DNA of 64,000 bases from Kallotenue papyrolyticum (lineage in GTDB: Bacteria; Chloroflexota; Chloroflexia; Chloroflexales; Kallotenuaceae), in NCBI RefSeq assembly GCF_000526415.1, contig NZ_JAGA01000001.1:1-64000 (forward strand), in the 5' to 3' direction. Positions 31,615 through 41,274 of the stretch are shown piece after piece (position 1 is the stretch's first letter; every line of letters starts with the position of its first letter). Under the pieces are notes generated by a model. That model ran no database searches. It worked only from the letters and a program-made list of their open reading frames with translations, and was not told where the DNA came from. The translations under genes were made by a program, and so were the position numbers.

Positions 31615-33750
31615 TTATAAAGCTTCTTTCGGCTGGCGCAGCAGCGCTAGCGTGCGCGGTTGCAATTCAAAGATCTCGCCCGGCGCGGCACTGCGGCCCT
31701 CGACCGGCGCGGCGGTGTTGGTATCGAGCAGCACCTCCCAGCGTGGCGAGTCGGGCGGGCCGGGCAGCTTGAAGGCCTGTGTTTCATCGTGGCCGTTGAT
31801 CAGCAACAGCAGAATATCGTCGGTGATCGGCTCGCCGTGCTCGCCCATCTCGTCGATGGCCATGCCGTTGAGACGCATGCCCAACGCGCGCACCTGGCCG
31901 TTCTCCCACTGCTCCTCGGTCATGTCGCTGCCGTCGGGCTGGAACCAGGCAATGTCGCGAATGCCCTCGCCGTGGATGCGGCGGCCCTGGAAGAACTTGC
32001 GGCGGCGCAGCACCGGGTGCTCGTTGCGCAGCCGAATGAGGCGTTTGGTGTACTCTAGCAGCGCGGTGCGCGCCTCGTCCAGCGTCCAGTCGAGCCAGGA
32101 GAGCTCGTTGTCCTGGCAGTAGGCATTGTTGTTGCCCTGCTGCGTGCGGCTGCGCTCGTCGCCGGCCAGCAGCATGGGCACGCCCTGCGACAGAAACAGC
32201 GTGGCCAGGAAGTTGCGCTTCTGCTTCTCGCGCAGCGCGAGGATCGCCGGATCGTCGGTTGAGCCTTCCACGCCGCAGTTCCACGACAGGTTATGGCTTT
32301 CGCCGTCGCGATTGTTTTCACTGTTAGCTTCGTTGTGCTTTTCGTTGTAGCTGACCAGATCGTTGAGCGTGAAGCCATCGTGCGCGGTGACGAAGTTGAT
32401 CGAGGCATAGGGCCGCCGCCCGCTGTGCTCATACAGATCGCTGGAGCCGGTCAGTCGGTAGGCCAGCTCGCCCACACCCACCGCATCGCCGCGCCAGAAG
32501 GAGCGCACCGCGTCGCGGTATTTGCCGTTCCACTCGGCCCACAGCACCGGAAAATTGCCGACCTGGTAACCGCCCTCGCCCACATCCCATGGCTCGGCGA
32601 TCAGCTTGACCTGCGAGATGATCGGGTCCTGGTGGATGATGTCGAAGAACGAACTGAGGCGATCGACATCATGCAGCTCGCGCGCCAGGGCTGAGGCCAG
32701 ATCGAAGCGGAAGCCGTCCACGCGCATCTCGGTGATCCAGTAGCGCAGCGAGTCCATAATCAGCTGCAGTACGCGCGGATGAACGGCGTTGAGCGTGTTG
32801 CCGCAGCCGGTATAGTCCATGTAGAAGCGCGGATTGTCGGCCTGCAGGCGGTAGTAGGCCGCGTTGTCGATGCCGCGGAACGAGAGCGTGGGGCCGAGAT
32901 GGTTGCCCTCGGCGGTGTGGTTATAGACCACGTCCAGGATCACTTCGATGCCGGCGGCGTGCAGCGCTTTGACCATCGCCTTGAACTCGCGCACCTGCTC
33001 GCCGCGCGTGCCGGCGCTGCTATAGCGCACATCGGGCGCGAAGTAGCCGATCGAGTTGTAGCCCCAGTAGTTGACCAGCCCGCGCTCAACCAGAAAGCGA
33101 TCGGATACGAAGTGATGCACCGGCATCAACTCCACGGCCGTAATGCCCAGCGCCTGAAGATACTCGATCGTCGCCGGATGGGCCAGCCCGGCATAGGTGC
33201 CGCGCAGATGCTCGGGAATATCGGGATGCAGCTTGGTAAAGCCCTTGACGTGCAGCTCATAGATCACCGAGCGGTAGAGCGGCGTGTTGGGCCGCCGATC
33301 CTCGCCCCAGTCGAAGGCCGGATCGATCACCACCGCTTTGGGGATGAACGGCGCGCTGTCGGTGGTGTCCGGCTCCAGATCCTCCTGCGCGCTGCCAACC
33401 TTGTAGCCGTACAGCGCATCGTTCCATTCGATCGTGCCGTCGATGGCTTTGGCGTAGGGATCGATCAACAGTTTGTGGGGATTGAAGCGGTGGCCCTGTT
33501 CCGGCGCGTAGGGGCCGTGCACGCGGTAGCCGTAGAGCGTGCCGGGCTGGAGGCCGGGCAGATAGACATGCCAGACATGGTCGGTCTGCTCCGGCATGCG
33601 GATGCGTTCGATCTCGCGCGTGGGATCGGCGCGATCGAAGAGGCACAGCTCTACGCTGGTCGCGTTTTCCGAGAACAGGGCGAAGTTAACGCCCTGACCA
33701 TCCCAGGTTGCGCCTAGGGGGTAGGGTTTGCCAGGCCAGATCTTATTCAT
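31615..33750 (-). CDS. glgX: Glycogen debranching enzyme (GlgX/TreX type)
   Basis: A 711-residue isoamylase-type GH13 protein that hydrolyses alpha-1,6 branches, feeding linear maltodextrins to TreY. The N-terminal CBM48 ([30 protein letters not shown]) is followed by catalytic regions [51 protein letters not shown] and [21 protein letters not shown], all close to TreX/GlgX. The start codon sits inside the treY stop region and uses GAAGGAG within treY as ribosome site, so translation is coupled. Confidence 0.97.
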   Translation of the reverse strand: MNKIWPGKPYPLGATWDGQGVNFALFSENATSVELCLFDRADPTREIERIRMPEQTDHVWHVYLPGLQPGTLYGYRVHGPYAPEQGHRFNPHKLLIDPYAKAIDGTIEWNDALYGYKVGSAQEDLEPDTTDSAPFIPKAVVIDPAFDWGEDRRPNTPLYRSVIYELHVKGFTKLHPDIPEHLRGTYAGLAHPATIEYLQALGITAVELMPVHHFVSDRFLVERGLVNYWGYNSIGYFAPDVRYSSAGTRGEQVREFKAMVKALHAAGIEVILDVVYNHTAEGNHLGPTLSFRGIDNAAYYRLQADNPRFYMDYTGCGNTLNAVHPRVLQLIMDSLRYWITEMRVDGFRFDLASALARELHDVDRLSSFFDIIHQDPIISQVKLIAEPWDVGEGGYQVGNFPVLWAEWNGKYRDAVRSFWRGDAVGVGELAYRLTGSSDLYEHSGRRPYASINFVTAHDGFTLNDLVSYNEKHNEANSENNRDGESHNLSWNCGVEGSTDDPAILALREKQKRNFLATLFLSQGVPMLLAGDERSRTQQGNNNAYCQDNELSWLDWTLDEARTALLEYTKRLIRLRNEHPVLRRRKFFQGRRIHGEGIRDIAWFQPDGSDMTEEQWENGQVRALGMRLNGMAIDEMGEHGEPITDDILLLLINGHDETQAFKLPGPPDSPRWEVLLDTNTAAPVEGRSAAPGEIFELQPRTLALLRQPKEAL

Positions 33751-36700
33751 GCGCTCCTTCTTTCAACAACACGGCGACAGGCAGCGAGGCAAAGAGCTGC
33801 GCTAGCGGCAGTTCCGCTTCCGCCGTGCTCAGTGCTTCATCAGTTAAAACGTTGGTCAGGTGATCCTGGTTCGCATCCGGTAGCGCCAGCCGCGTCTCTT
33901 GCCAGACGGCGCCCAGCGGCGTGGCGGTGGGCGCACACAGGCGCGTGATCAGCCGCGGCACGACCACGATCAGCGTGTGGCGCTCTAGTCGCCGCGCAAA
34001 GGCCACCACCTGTTCGCTGTGCGCGCCGCTAGCCTGGAGTGGCTGGTAGCTGCCCTCGGCGAACAGCCGCGGTAGCCGGCGGCGCAGTTGAAGCAGGCGC
34101 CGGGTGATCCAGAGCTTGATGCGGCCATCGGCGGGCTGCTCCACCAGCGCGCGCAACAGCGCCGCCTGATCGCCATTGTGGGTGGCCAGCTCCTGGAGCT
34201 GGCGCGCGTAGCGCTCGTAGTCGACCGGTCGGCGGTTGTCGGGATCGACCAGACTCAGGTCCCAGCCTTCGGTGCCCTGGTAGGTATCGGGCACGCCCGG
34301 CGCGGTCAGTTTGAGCGTCGTTTGGGCCAGGCTGTTCCACACGCCGTAGCGCGCAATGCGCTCGGCAAACGGCACGAACTCTTGGAGAAAGGCGTTGTCG
34401 GGCCGCACCGTCAGGATCTGGCGCACAAAGGCGCTGACCGCCTCATCCCAGGCTTGGTTGGGATTGACCCAACTGGTGTTGACCTTGGCCTCCTTGATCG
34501 CCTTCTGCATGTAGGCCTCGACGCGTTCGATGAACACGTCGTCCGGCTGCGCGGCGAGGAGTTGTGCGCCCTGCTGGGCAAAGGGCCAGGCGCCGATCAG
34601 CGTCTGGTACAGCAGGTACTCCTCGTTGCGATCCGGCGCGACACGACCCTCGACGCGTGTTTTGAAGCGCCGGTTGAGGCGGCTCCAGCGACTCAGGGCG
34701 GTGCGCCACTCACGCGGCAGTTCGCTGAGCACGGCAATGCGCGCGCGTACATCTTCTGAGCGCTTGGTATCGTGCGTCGAGGTGGCGAGCATGCTGTGCG
34801 GCCAGCGCTTGAGCCGGTCGGCGTTGGCACGGTGAAACTCGGCGACGCTGCTGCCGAAGCGTTGCGGCTCGGCGCCGACCTCGTTCAGCGCGATCAGCCG
34901 GTTGTAGATGTAGAAGGTGGTATCTTCCAGGCCCTTGGCCATCACCGGGCCGGTGAGCTGCTGGAACTTCTGCACCCAGTCGCGCTGCGCCTGGCGATCC
35001 TCCTCGCTATAGGTGCCGGGATAGCGCAGCAGCAACACATCGCGGATGAAATCGAAGATCGACGGGTCGGTGACCGGCGCGCGGCGCTTGGCGCAGGCGA
35101 TCGCGGTTTCGATGTGGCGTACTGCTTCGGGCGGTACCACGCCATCGGCGATATAGGTACGATAGACTGGGAAACAGGCGATCACTTCGCGTAGCGCAAA
35201 GGTCAGGCTGTTGAGCGTAAAGTCGCGGTACAGGCGCGTGCGCTCCGACAGGCGGTTGAGTTGATGCGCCAGCACGTTGAGTTCGCTGACCAGCGACACG
35301 AGCAGCACCTGACGCTTTTTGGCAAGCACCAGCTCGGTAACGTTGGTGCGCTGGCGGATAAAGGCGCTGTAGATCTGCTCGAAGAGCCGCGCGTTGGCGC
35401 CGTCCACAAACAAGCCATTGACCTGGTTCAGAAAATCGTAGCCGGTGGTGCCGTCAATCGGCCAGTCGTTGGGAAGCGCCTCACCGTGGCCTAGGATCTT
35501 TTCGGCAACGATGTACAGCGGGCGCGCCAGCAGGCTGTGGGGATCGCGCCGGTAGGCCTGCTCGTAGCGCGCGCCGATCGCGCGCTCGATCTCCGACCAC
35601 TCCTCCTCCGACCCCGCGAAGTGCTGCCGCGCCAGCGCCAGCAGAAAGGCACACTGCAGCCGACGGAAGTAGCCGGCGGGATCCCACAGACCATCGGGGT
35701 GATCAATGCGCAGCCCGTTGAGCAGCCCTTCGCCCAGTAACTGCAGGATCAGCCGATGTGTGCGCTCGAAGACCTCCGGCAGCTCCACGCGGATCGCGGC
35801 CAGGTCGTTGATGTCGAAGAAGCGCCGGTAGTTGATCTCCTCGGCGGCCACGCGCCAGTAGGCCAGACGATAGGCCTGCGCACGCACCAGCTCGTCCAGC
35901 CGGTCGAACGAACGCGCATCGCCGGGGTGGCCATTGTAGTCGGCGAGCGTAGCGGCCAGCGCCTCGGCGACCGCCGGTGTGGACTCCACCAGCGCGTTGA
36001 GACGACGTTTGATGATCTCCTTTTCGCGTTGGCGCTCGACGATACGCTGCGGGTCGGTTTCGGTGCGCGACGGCAGGTTGCGGATCGCAGTGAGGATGCT
36101 CTGCAGCTCCAGCACGTGGCCGTGCGCTTCGAGGGCCTCGCTGTCCAGGGGATCGACGCTGCGCGCTGCGGGATCGAGCCGCTGGAGCACTGCTTCCAGG
36201 ATCGGCGCGTAGGTGCCCGGCGCGATCGGCAGGCGCGTCTCCCAGTAGTGCAGCCAGAAGGCGCCGCTCTCGTAGCTGAGTTGCAGCTCCTGGCGCTCTA
36301 GCACGGTACCGTACTGATCGCCGAGGATCGGCAGCAGCACCTGGTTGGTCATGTCGCTGTTGAGCGGGTGCCAGTCGATATCGAAGAAGCTGGCGAAGGG
36401 TGAGGAGGGCCCGTTCTCCAGCACGTCGAGCCAGTACTCGTTGGCGTTGCCGATGCCCATATGGTTGGGCACCGTATCCAGGATCAGGCCCATGCCGTGC
36501 GCATGCAGCGCTTGGACCAGCGCGCGCAGATCCTCTTCGCTGCCGATCGCCGGGTTGAGCGCGTTGTGGTTGGAGATGTCGTAGCCGTGCAGGCTTTCCG
36601 GGCGCGCCGCCAGAAACGGCGAGGCATACAGGTGGCTGATGCCCAGCGCATGCCAGTAGGGCACACGTTGCAGCGCGTCGCGAAAGGTGAAATGGCGATT

Positions 36701-36799
36701 GAACTGGACGCGATAGGTGCCGGTCGGCACCTGGCGGCGCCGCGCGGCTTCGGTGGCGACCGCTTCCCAGAGCTGATCGACGGATGGCGCAAAAGACAT
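33743..36799 (-). CDS. treY: Malto-oligosyltrehalose synthase
   Basis: About 1018 residues from [14 protein letters not shown]. TreY converts the reducing end of maltodextrins to a trehalose unit by intramolecular transglycosylation. Signature stretches are [75 protein letters not shown] and [15 protein letters not shown] near the C-terminal third. The longer frame from 36868 adds 23 residues lacking family similarity. It is first of treY-glgX-treZ, the complete maltodextrin-to-trehalose route, useful in osmotic or desiccation stress. Confidence 0.96.
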   Translation of the reverse strand: MSFAPSVDQLWEAVATEAARRRQVPTGTYRVQFNRHFTFRDALQRVPYWHALGISHLYASPFLAARPESLHGYDISNHNALNPAIGSEEDLRALVQALHAHGMGLILDTVPNHMGIGNANEYWLDVLENGPSSPFASFFDIDWHPLNSDMTNQVLLPILGDQYGTVLERQELQLSYESGAFWLHYWETRLPIAPGTYAPILEAVLQRLDPAARSVDPLDSEALEAHGHVLELQSILTAIRNLPSRTETDPQRIVERQREKEIIKRRLNALVESTPAVAEALAATLADYNGHPGDARSFDRLDELVRAQAYRLAYWRVAAEEINYRRFFDINDLAAIRVELPEVFERTHRLILQLLGEGLLNGLRIDHPDGLWDPAGYFRRLQCAFLLALARQHFAGSEEEWSEIERAIGARYEQAYRRDPHSLLARPLYIVAEKILGHGEALPNDWPIDGTTGYDFLNQVNGLFVDGANARLFEQIYSAFIRQRTNVTELVLAKKRQVLLVSLVSELNVLAHQLNRLSERTRLYRDFTLNSLTFALREVIACFPVYRTYIADGVVPPEAVRHIETAIACAKRRAPVTDPSIFDFIRDVLLLRYPGTYSEEDRQAQRDWVQKFQQLTGPVMAKGLEDTTFYIYNRLIALNEVGAEPQRFGSSVAEFHRANADRLKRWPHSMLATSTHDTKRSEDVRARIAVLSELPREWRTALSRWSRLNRRFKTRVEGRVAPDRNEEYLLYQTLIGAWPFAQQGAQLLAAQPDDVFIERVEAYMQKAIKEAKVNTSWVNPNQAWDEAVSAFVRQILTVRPDNAFLQEFVPFAERIARYGVWNSLAQTTLKLTAPGVPDTYQGTEGWDLSLVDPDNRRPVDYERYARQLQELATHNGDQAALLRALVEQPADGRIKLWITRRLLQLRRRLPRLFAEGSYQPLQASGAHSEQVVAFARRLERHTLIVVVPRLITRLCAPTATPLGAVWQETRLALPDANQDHLTNVLTDEALSTAEAELPLAQLFASLPVAVLLKEGAHE

Positions 36800-36994
36800 A
36801 AGGTAACGCTTAATCGGGCGTGGCGAACGCAGGTCACCATGCCGGGTGTTGCTTTCGATTCCTTGCATACGGCTGATACACTGCCGCCTGGCTTAGCAAG
36901 TTGTGTGCCGGTTCGACGCGCTGGCGGTGGATAGCGCGCTGCCCGGTATAATGCTGCGCGCGGAAACCGCGCTATCGATATGGGAGAGCATACC

Positions 36995-37363
36995 ATGGAA
37001 CGGACCTTTGTCGCCATCGGCGCGCTGTGTGCTCTGCTGGGGGTGGCAGCGGGCGCGTTCGGCGCGCACAGCCTGCGCGCGCGCCTCAGCCCCGATCTGC
37101 TGGCCGTCTTCGAGACCGGCGTCCGCTACCAGATGTACCATGCGCTGGCATTGCTGGCGGTCGCTTGGGCCTCAACGCGCTGGTCGAGCGCCTGGCTGAC
37201 GGCCAGTGGCTGGCTGTTTGTCGCCGGCATCGCGATCTTTTCCGGTAGCCTGTATCTGCTCACCCTCACCGGAGTGCGCTGGCTAGGCGCGATCACGCCC
37301 ATCGGCGGCGTGGCCTTTTTGGCAGGCTGGGCCTGTCTGGCGCTGGCCGCGCTGCGCGGTTGA
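36995..37363 (+). CDS. DUF423 family membrane protein
   Basis: A 122-residue protein with four hydrophobic segments and the family signature GAFGAHSLRARLSPDLLAVFETGVRYQMYHALALLAVA near the N terminus. DUF423 (YgdD-like) proteins are small inner-membrane proteins of unknown function. ATG at 36995 is preceded by GGGAGAGC. A TATAAT (36947-36952) upstream is the likely -10 of its own promoter, divergent from treY. Confidence 0.93.
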   Translation: MERTFVAIGALCALLGVAAGAFGAHSLRARLSPDLLAVFETGVRYQMYHALALLAVAWASTRWSSAWLTASGWLFVAGIAIFSGSLYLLTLTGVRWLGAITPIGGVAFLAGWACLALAALRG

Positions 37364-37551
37364 GTCGGGTGCGTCGGTTGGCTATAGCCGCGGGGGGAGT
37401 CTGGTCTGATAGTACTTTCTACCTAGATGGTCGCTAGCCCGTGTGGCGGGGGTGAGTTAGTCCTTTTGGTTCTCGGCGTTGCCCTGCCCAATCCGTAAGA
37501 TGGCTTCGCACATACGCCACGGTTCGTGGGTAGAAAGGAGCTCTTCTCCGT

Positions 37552-38556
37552 ATGCGACGATCGTTGCTTGTTGTCGTCGTCCTGGCGCTTGCGACATTGC
37601 TGGCTATGCCCGCACGCAGTGCTCAGGCCGCACCGCGCTGCTTCCCGGAGACCAATCAGTGTCTCGATGGCCGTATTCGCCAGTATTGGGAGCAGAACGG
37701 CGGGCTGCCGGTCTTCGGCTTCCCGATCACTGCCCAGGCGCCGGAGCTCAACCGCGACACCGGCCAGACCTACGTGACGCAGTGGATGGAGCGCAACCGC
37801 TTCGAACTGCATCCCGAGAACGCCGCGCCCTACGATGTGCTGCTGGGTCGCCTGGGCGACGATCGCCTGCGCCAGCTCGGCATCGACTGGCAGACGCTGC
37901 CCAAGGCCAATCCCAGTGACCCGCACTACTTCCCGCAGACGGGGCAGGCGATCACCCACGAACCCTTCTGGCAGTACTGGCGTTCCCACGGGCTGGAGCT
38001 GGGCGACCGCGGCATCAGCGAGCGCGAGTCGCTGGCGCTCTTCGGCTACCCGATCTCGCCGGCGCGCATGGAGACCAACAGCAGCGGCGACACGGTGCTG
38101 ACGCAGTGGTTCGAGCGCGCGCGCTTCGAATGGCATCCCAACAATCCCGAGCCCTACAAGGTGCTCCTCGGCCTGCTGGGCAACGAGGTGCGTGCCGCGG
38201 CCAGCATGCCCGCGCCATCACCCTCGCCGTCGCCATCACCCTCGCCCGCGCCGGATCCCTGCGCCAACATCGCTGCGCCGCGCTTTGCCTACATCGAGCC
38301 CAACTGCGTGCGGCGGGGTGAGGCGATCGGCATTGTGGTCTGGGGCTTCGAACCCAACCAGGAGATCAGCTACTGGGTCACGCGCGCAGACGGGGCAACC
38401 GTTGGGGCCAGCACGACGGTGCGCGCAGATGAGGATGGTATATTCGCCGGTCTGCTCGACACGAGTATCTTCCCGCCGGGCGACTACGTCTTCGTGGCAC
38501 AGGATAGCCGCGGCGAGTACGAGCCCTCGGTCGCACCTTTCCGCATCCTGCCCTGA
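37552..38556 (+). CDS. Secreted repeat protein, paralog 1 of 3
   Basis: A 334-residue exported protein with a signal peptide (VVVVLALATLLAMPARSAQA). Residues 30-210 hold two copies of a module: FxxYWxxNGGLxVFGFPIT, then TQWxERxRFExHPENxxPYxVLLGRLG. A Pro-Ser tract (PAPSPSPSPSPSPAPDP) links to an Ig-like C-terminal domain of about 90 residues with two Cys. I know no function for the family; similar modules occur in Chloroflexota exoproteins. AAAGGAG precedes the ATG by 11 nt. It shares a 188-bp identical tract with the paralog at 38784. Confidence 0.85.
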   Translation: MRRSLLVVVVLALATLLAMPARSAQAAPRCFPETNQCLDGRIRQYWEQNGGLPVFGFPITAQAPELNRDTGQTYVTQWMERNRFELHPENAAPYDVLLGRLGDDRLRQLGIDWQTLPKANPSDPHYFPQTGQAITHEPFWQYWRSHGLELGDRGISERESLALFGYPISPARMETNSSGDTVLTQWFERARFEWHPNNPEPYKVLLGLLGNEVRAAASMPAPSPSPSPSPSPAPDPCANIAAPRFAYIEPNCVRRGEAIGIVVWGFEPNQEISYWVTRADGATVGASTTVRADEDGIFAGLLDTSIFPPGDYVFVAQDSRGEYEPSVAPFRILP

Positions 38557-38579
38557 GTGGAACACCCGAGCGAGGTTCT

Positions 38580-38603
38580 GGGCGGAGCTCCTGAGCTCCG
38601 CCC
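38580..38603 (+). terminator. Rho-independent terminator
   Basis: A 10-bp perfect stem GGGCGGAGCT/AGCTCCGCCC with loop CCTG is followed by TTGTTGCTTT, ending transcription of paralog 1. Confidence 0.85.
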
Positions 38604-38656
38604 TTGTTGCTTTGGCTTGTCTTCGCCGCGTGTATGTCCCCTCTTTGACGTTATTT

Positions 38657-38685
38657 TTGACAAATTGTTTATATAATTCTTTATA
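38657..38685 (+). promoter_or_regulatory. Promoter of secreted paralog 2
   Basis: TTGACA (38657-38662) with a 17-bp AT-rich spacer and TTTATA (38680-38685). The start codon is about 95 nt downstream, leaving a long 5' leader with no obvious fold. Confidence 0.6.
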
Positions 38686-38783
38686 AGTGTCGGATTGGTA
38701 CACGTAGCAGACAACGAATAGGGTCAGAGTATCAACAATGCGGTGCTTGGTCACCTATAAAATGCCCCTTTCCGCAGCTTTTC

Positions 38784-39815
38784 ATGAAAAGAGTACAACC
38801 TATGCGGCGGATGTGGGTTGTGGTAGCTATGCTCTGCATGGCTCTGGTAGTAGGTTTGGCGCCACGCTCGGCGCGCGCCCAGGATGATTACCGCCTCTGT
38901 TTCACGGAGACAGAGTTTTGTCTTACCTCGACCTTCAAGGAATACTGGCAACAAAACGGCGGTTTGATGGTGTTCGGCTTTCCCATCACCTCGGATGAAT
39001 ATGAGCCGAATAACGATCTCAAGCGCGTGTTCCTGACACAGTGGTTGGAACGCAACCGGTTTGAGCTCCATCTCGAAAATGAACCACCCTATCATGTCCT
39101 CCTGGGACGGTTAGGCGTCGAGCGGCTGCAGCAACTCGGCATCGACTGGCAAACGCTGCCCAAGGCCAACCCCAGCGACCCGCACTACTTCCCGCAGACG
39201 GGGCAGGCGATTAGTTTCGAGTCGTTTTGGCAGTACTGGCGCACGCATGGGCTGGAGCTGGGCGACCGCGGCATCAGCGAGCGCGAGTCGCTGGCGCTCT
39301 TCGGCTACCCGATCTCGCCGGCGCGCATGGAGACCAACAGCAGCGGCGACACGGTGCTGACGCAGTGGTTCGAGCGCGCGCGCTTCGAATGGCATCCCAA
39401 CAATCCCGAGCCCTACAAGGTGCTCCTCGGCCTGCTTGGGCGCGAAGTGCATGACGCTCGGCCTCCGTTGCCGGTCGATCCGCCGGCGGAGCAGTGCGCC
39501 GGTGTGCCGCCGCTGCCGCCTGAAGTCCGCTCCTGGGATCAGGACACCATTGTCTGTCTCTATCCCTATCAGTCTGCGTATTTCAGCATCACCGGCTTCC
39601 AGCCGAATCAGGTCGTGCATGCCTGGCGTGAAAATCTGCAGGGCGAGCGCCTGTCGCCGGTCAATGAATTCGAGACTGACGAAGAGGGTACGATCTATTG
39701 GTTTGTGATTGATGGGCCCAGAGAGCAGCCGAGCGACTATGTGGTCGTCTGCGACGATCCGCTGGGCAAGCGCCCCGCGATCCGCCTGTACTACCGCGTT
39801 CTGCCGCTGCCCTAG
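38784..39815 (+). CDS. Secreted repeat protein, paralog 2 of 3
   Basis: A 343-residue protein with a signal peptide (MLCMALVVGLAPRSARAQ) and the same two-module N-terminal region as its neighbour (FKEYWQQNGGLMVFGFPIT; TQWLERNRFELHLENEPPYHVLLGRLG). It carries a different Cys-containing beta-rich C-terminal domain (SAYFSITGFQPNQVVHAW...). From 39249 to 39436 the DNA is identical to 37990-38177, whereas the 5' part is clearly diverged, a sign of gene conversion. The function is unknown; a cell-surface role is inferred from export and modular design. Confidence 0.85.
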   Translation: MKRVQPMRRMWVVVAMLCMALVVGLAPRSARAQDDYRLCFTETEFCLTSTFKEYWQQNGGLMVFGFPITSDEYEPNNDLKRVFLTQWLERNRFELHLENEPPYHVLLGRLGVERLQQLGIDWQTLPKANPSDPHYFPQTGQAISFESFWQYWRTHGLELGDRGISERESLALFGYPISPARMETNSSGDTVLTQWFERARFEWHPNNPEPYKVLLGLLGREVHDARPPLPVDPPAEQCAGVPPLPPEVRSWDQDTIVCLYPYQSAYFSITGFQPNQVVHAWRENLQGERLSPVNEFETDEEGTIYWFVIDGPREQPSDYVVVCDDPLGKRPAIRLYYRVLPLP

Positions 39816-39834
39816 AGCCGGTGGACATAACCGC

Positions 39835-39855
39835 GGGGAGCCGATGTGGCTCCCC
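39835..39855 (+). terminator. Terminator-like hairpin
   Basis: GGGGAGCC and GGCTCCCC pair around GATGT, between secreted paralog 2 and the convergent coiled-coil gene; there is no long U tract. Confidence 0.6.
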
Positions 39856-39872
39856 ACGTTGCGTGATATGCG

Positions 39873-40313
39873 CTACTGATCCAGTCGGCGTGTCTCGCCG
39901 GTAGCCGGGCCCTCGGCAGGCTCATCGGCGCGCTCGATCGGAATGCTGGTGGGTGGTTGTGCGGGCGGCGTCTCCGCACGTGGCTGGATCCGCTCCAGCA
40001 ACGCCTGGAGACGCAGGTTCAGCGCATGGAGCGCGTCGCGAATTTCTTCGCGCAGCTCCTGCGTCGCTTCGCCGCTTTTGATCGAGCCGACAACGGTGCC
40101 GGCCTGCTGCTTGACGCGCTGCAGCTCCTCGCGCTCGCGCAGCCGATCGAAGGCTTCATCTACCTCGCGGGCAATATTCTTGACACCGTCGCGAATCTCC
40201 TGACCGACGCCGCGAATCTCCTCGCTCGTGGCGACCGCTTTGATTGCCGCAGTCAGTTGCCGGCCTAGCTCCTTCAGCTCATCGGTGATACCGCCGTTAC
40301 GATGCTCGCCCAT
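39873..40313 (-). CDS. Small coiled-coil protein of unknown function
   Basis: A 146-residue protein preceded by AAGGAGG at 8 nt from ATG. Residues 8-110 are almost entirely charged amphipathic helix (ELKELGRQLTAAIKAVATSE; GQEIRDGVKNIAREVDEAFD; EATQELREEIRDALHALNLR). It is likely a coiled coil or apolipoprotein-like bundle, followed by a Pro-rich disordered tail. There is no signal peptide or catalytic motif. I do not recognise the family beyond its resemblance to other long-helix bacterial proteins. Confidence 0.75.
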   Translation of the reverse strand: MGEHRNGGITDELKELGRQLTAAIKAVATSEEIRGVGQEIRDGVKNIAREVDEAFDRLREREELQRVKQQAGTVVGSIKSGEATQELREEIRDALHALNLRLQALLERIQPRAETPPAQPPTSIPIERADEPAEGPATGETRRLDQ

Positions 40314-40490
40314 GGCGCGATCCTCCTTATGGTGAGCAGTGGATGACGGTCTGCTTACCGAAGATGAGACGCTGCCGCAGCGTAAAAGTTGCGCGACGAT
40401 CGGTGGGACGCCAGTATTTCTGTTGACATAAAAATGTGTAATAGAAGTGTCTGTGTATCTGTTAGTCTACCATAATCATATGGTAAGGTG

Positions 40491-40703
40491 ATGCAGCGCG
40501 CGCACATCCTTGTGGGGCCGTACCTTTTCGGCGCGCGTGAGGATCTTACGCCGGTCCGCCTGCGTGCAGACGATATCAATCAGGATGGTCGCGCTGATGG
40601 AGTGGTCAACATCAAAAACGAGGAGCTGGTCTATATTAACGATGGCCAGACCTTGCGCCTGATCACCGATCAGGAGCGCCAGCAGCTTTTGGCTCAACCG
40701 TAA
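40491..40703 (+). CDS. Possible small protein with a Ca-binding-like loop
   Basis: A 70-residue frame starting MQRAHILVGPYLFGARED. It contains DDINQDGRADGVVNIKNEEL, close to the DxNxDG loop of EF-hand or dockerin-like repeats. GGTAAGG precedes the start region. Its codon use is ordinary, but the gene is short and no family is assigned; it could be the remnant of a larger repeat protein. Confidence 0.45.
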   Translation: MQRAHILVGPYLFGAREDLTPVRLRADDINQDGRADGVVNIKNEELVYINDGQTLRLITDQERQQLLAQP

Positions 40704-40775
40704 GCCGAGACAGGCGGGGCGGGGTGTGGAGCCGTTCTGCGCGGCGGGAGTGCAGCCCGCCGGTGCAGCGCCATG

Positions 40776-41141
40776 CTACAGACCGAGCAATCTGCGCAGG
40801 GTGTGCAACAGGTCTTCGGCGTCGAAGGGTTTGAGCAGGCAGGCGCTCCGTTCGATGCGCGCGGCAGCGATGCGTTGGGCTGCTTCGAGCGCGCCAGTGA
40901 TGAACAGGATCGGGATCTGCTGCGTGTTGGGCAGAATGCGCAAGCGGTGCGCAACCTCTACGCCATCGATATCCGGCAGGTGAATGTCAAGGATCACCAG
41001 GTGGGGATCCAGCGCCAGCGCATATTCAACCACGCTTGCACCGTCTGCCACCGCGCTACAGGTATGGCCTGCCCGGTGGAGTATCTGAGCCAACCACAGG
41101 CGCAGCCAGGGCTCATCGTCGGCGATCAGGATAACGGCCAT
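40776..41141 (-). CDS. Single-domain response regulator
   Basis: A 121-residue receiver domain only. Its acidic pocket is in ILIADDEP, the phospho-acceptor Asp in LVILDIHLPDIDG, the conserved Thr in ILFITGAL and the Lys in CLLKPFDAEDL. With no output domain it probably acts through protein-protein contact, as CheY- or Spo0F-like regulators do. No histidine kinase is encoded nearby. ATG at 41141 (MAVILIADDE) is preferred over an upstream frame start. Confidence 0.93.
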   Translation of the reverse strand: MAVILIADDEPWLRLWLAQILHRAGHTCSAVADGASVVEYALALDPHLVILDIHLPDIDGVEVAHRLRILPNTQQIPILFITGALEAAQRIAAARIERSACLLKPFDAEDLLHTLRRLLGL

Positions 41142-41274
41142 GCGCGCTCCACAGCCCGCGCTCATGGGCGGGCGCGATCCATGTCTGGCAGGCCATTATA
41201 GGCTATTTATGGGCAGCGACGGATCGCGGCGCGTGGCTGCGCCAACGACCCGTCGCCTACCGGGACGCGCTGCG

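Noticed and set aside
30595-31620. A 341-codon plus-strand frame
   Set aside because: Antisense to treZ, which is certain from its GH13 motifs.
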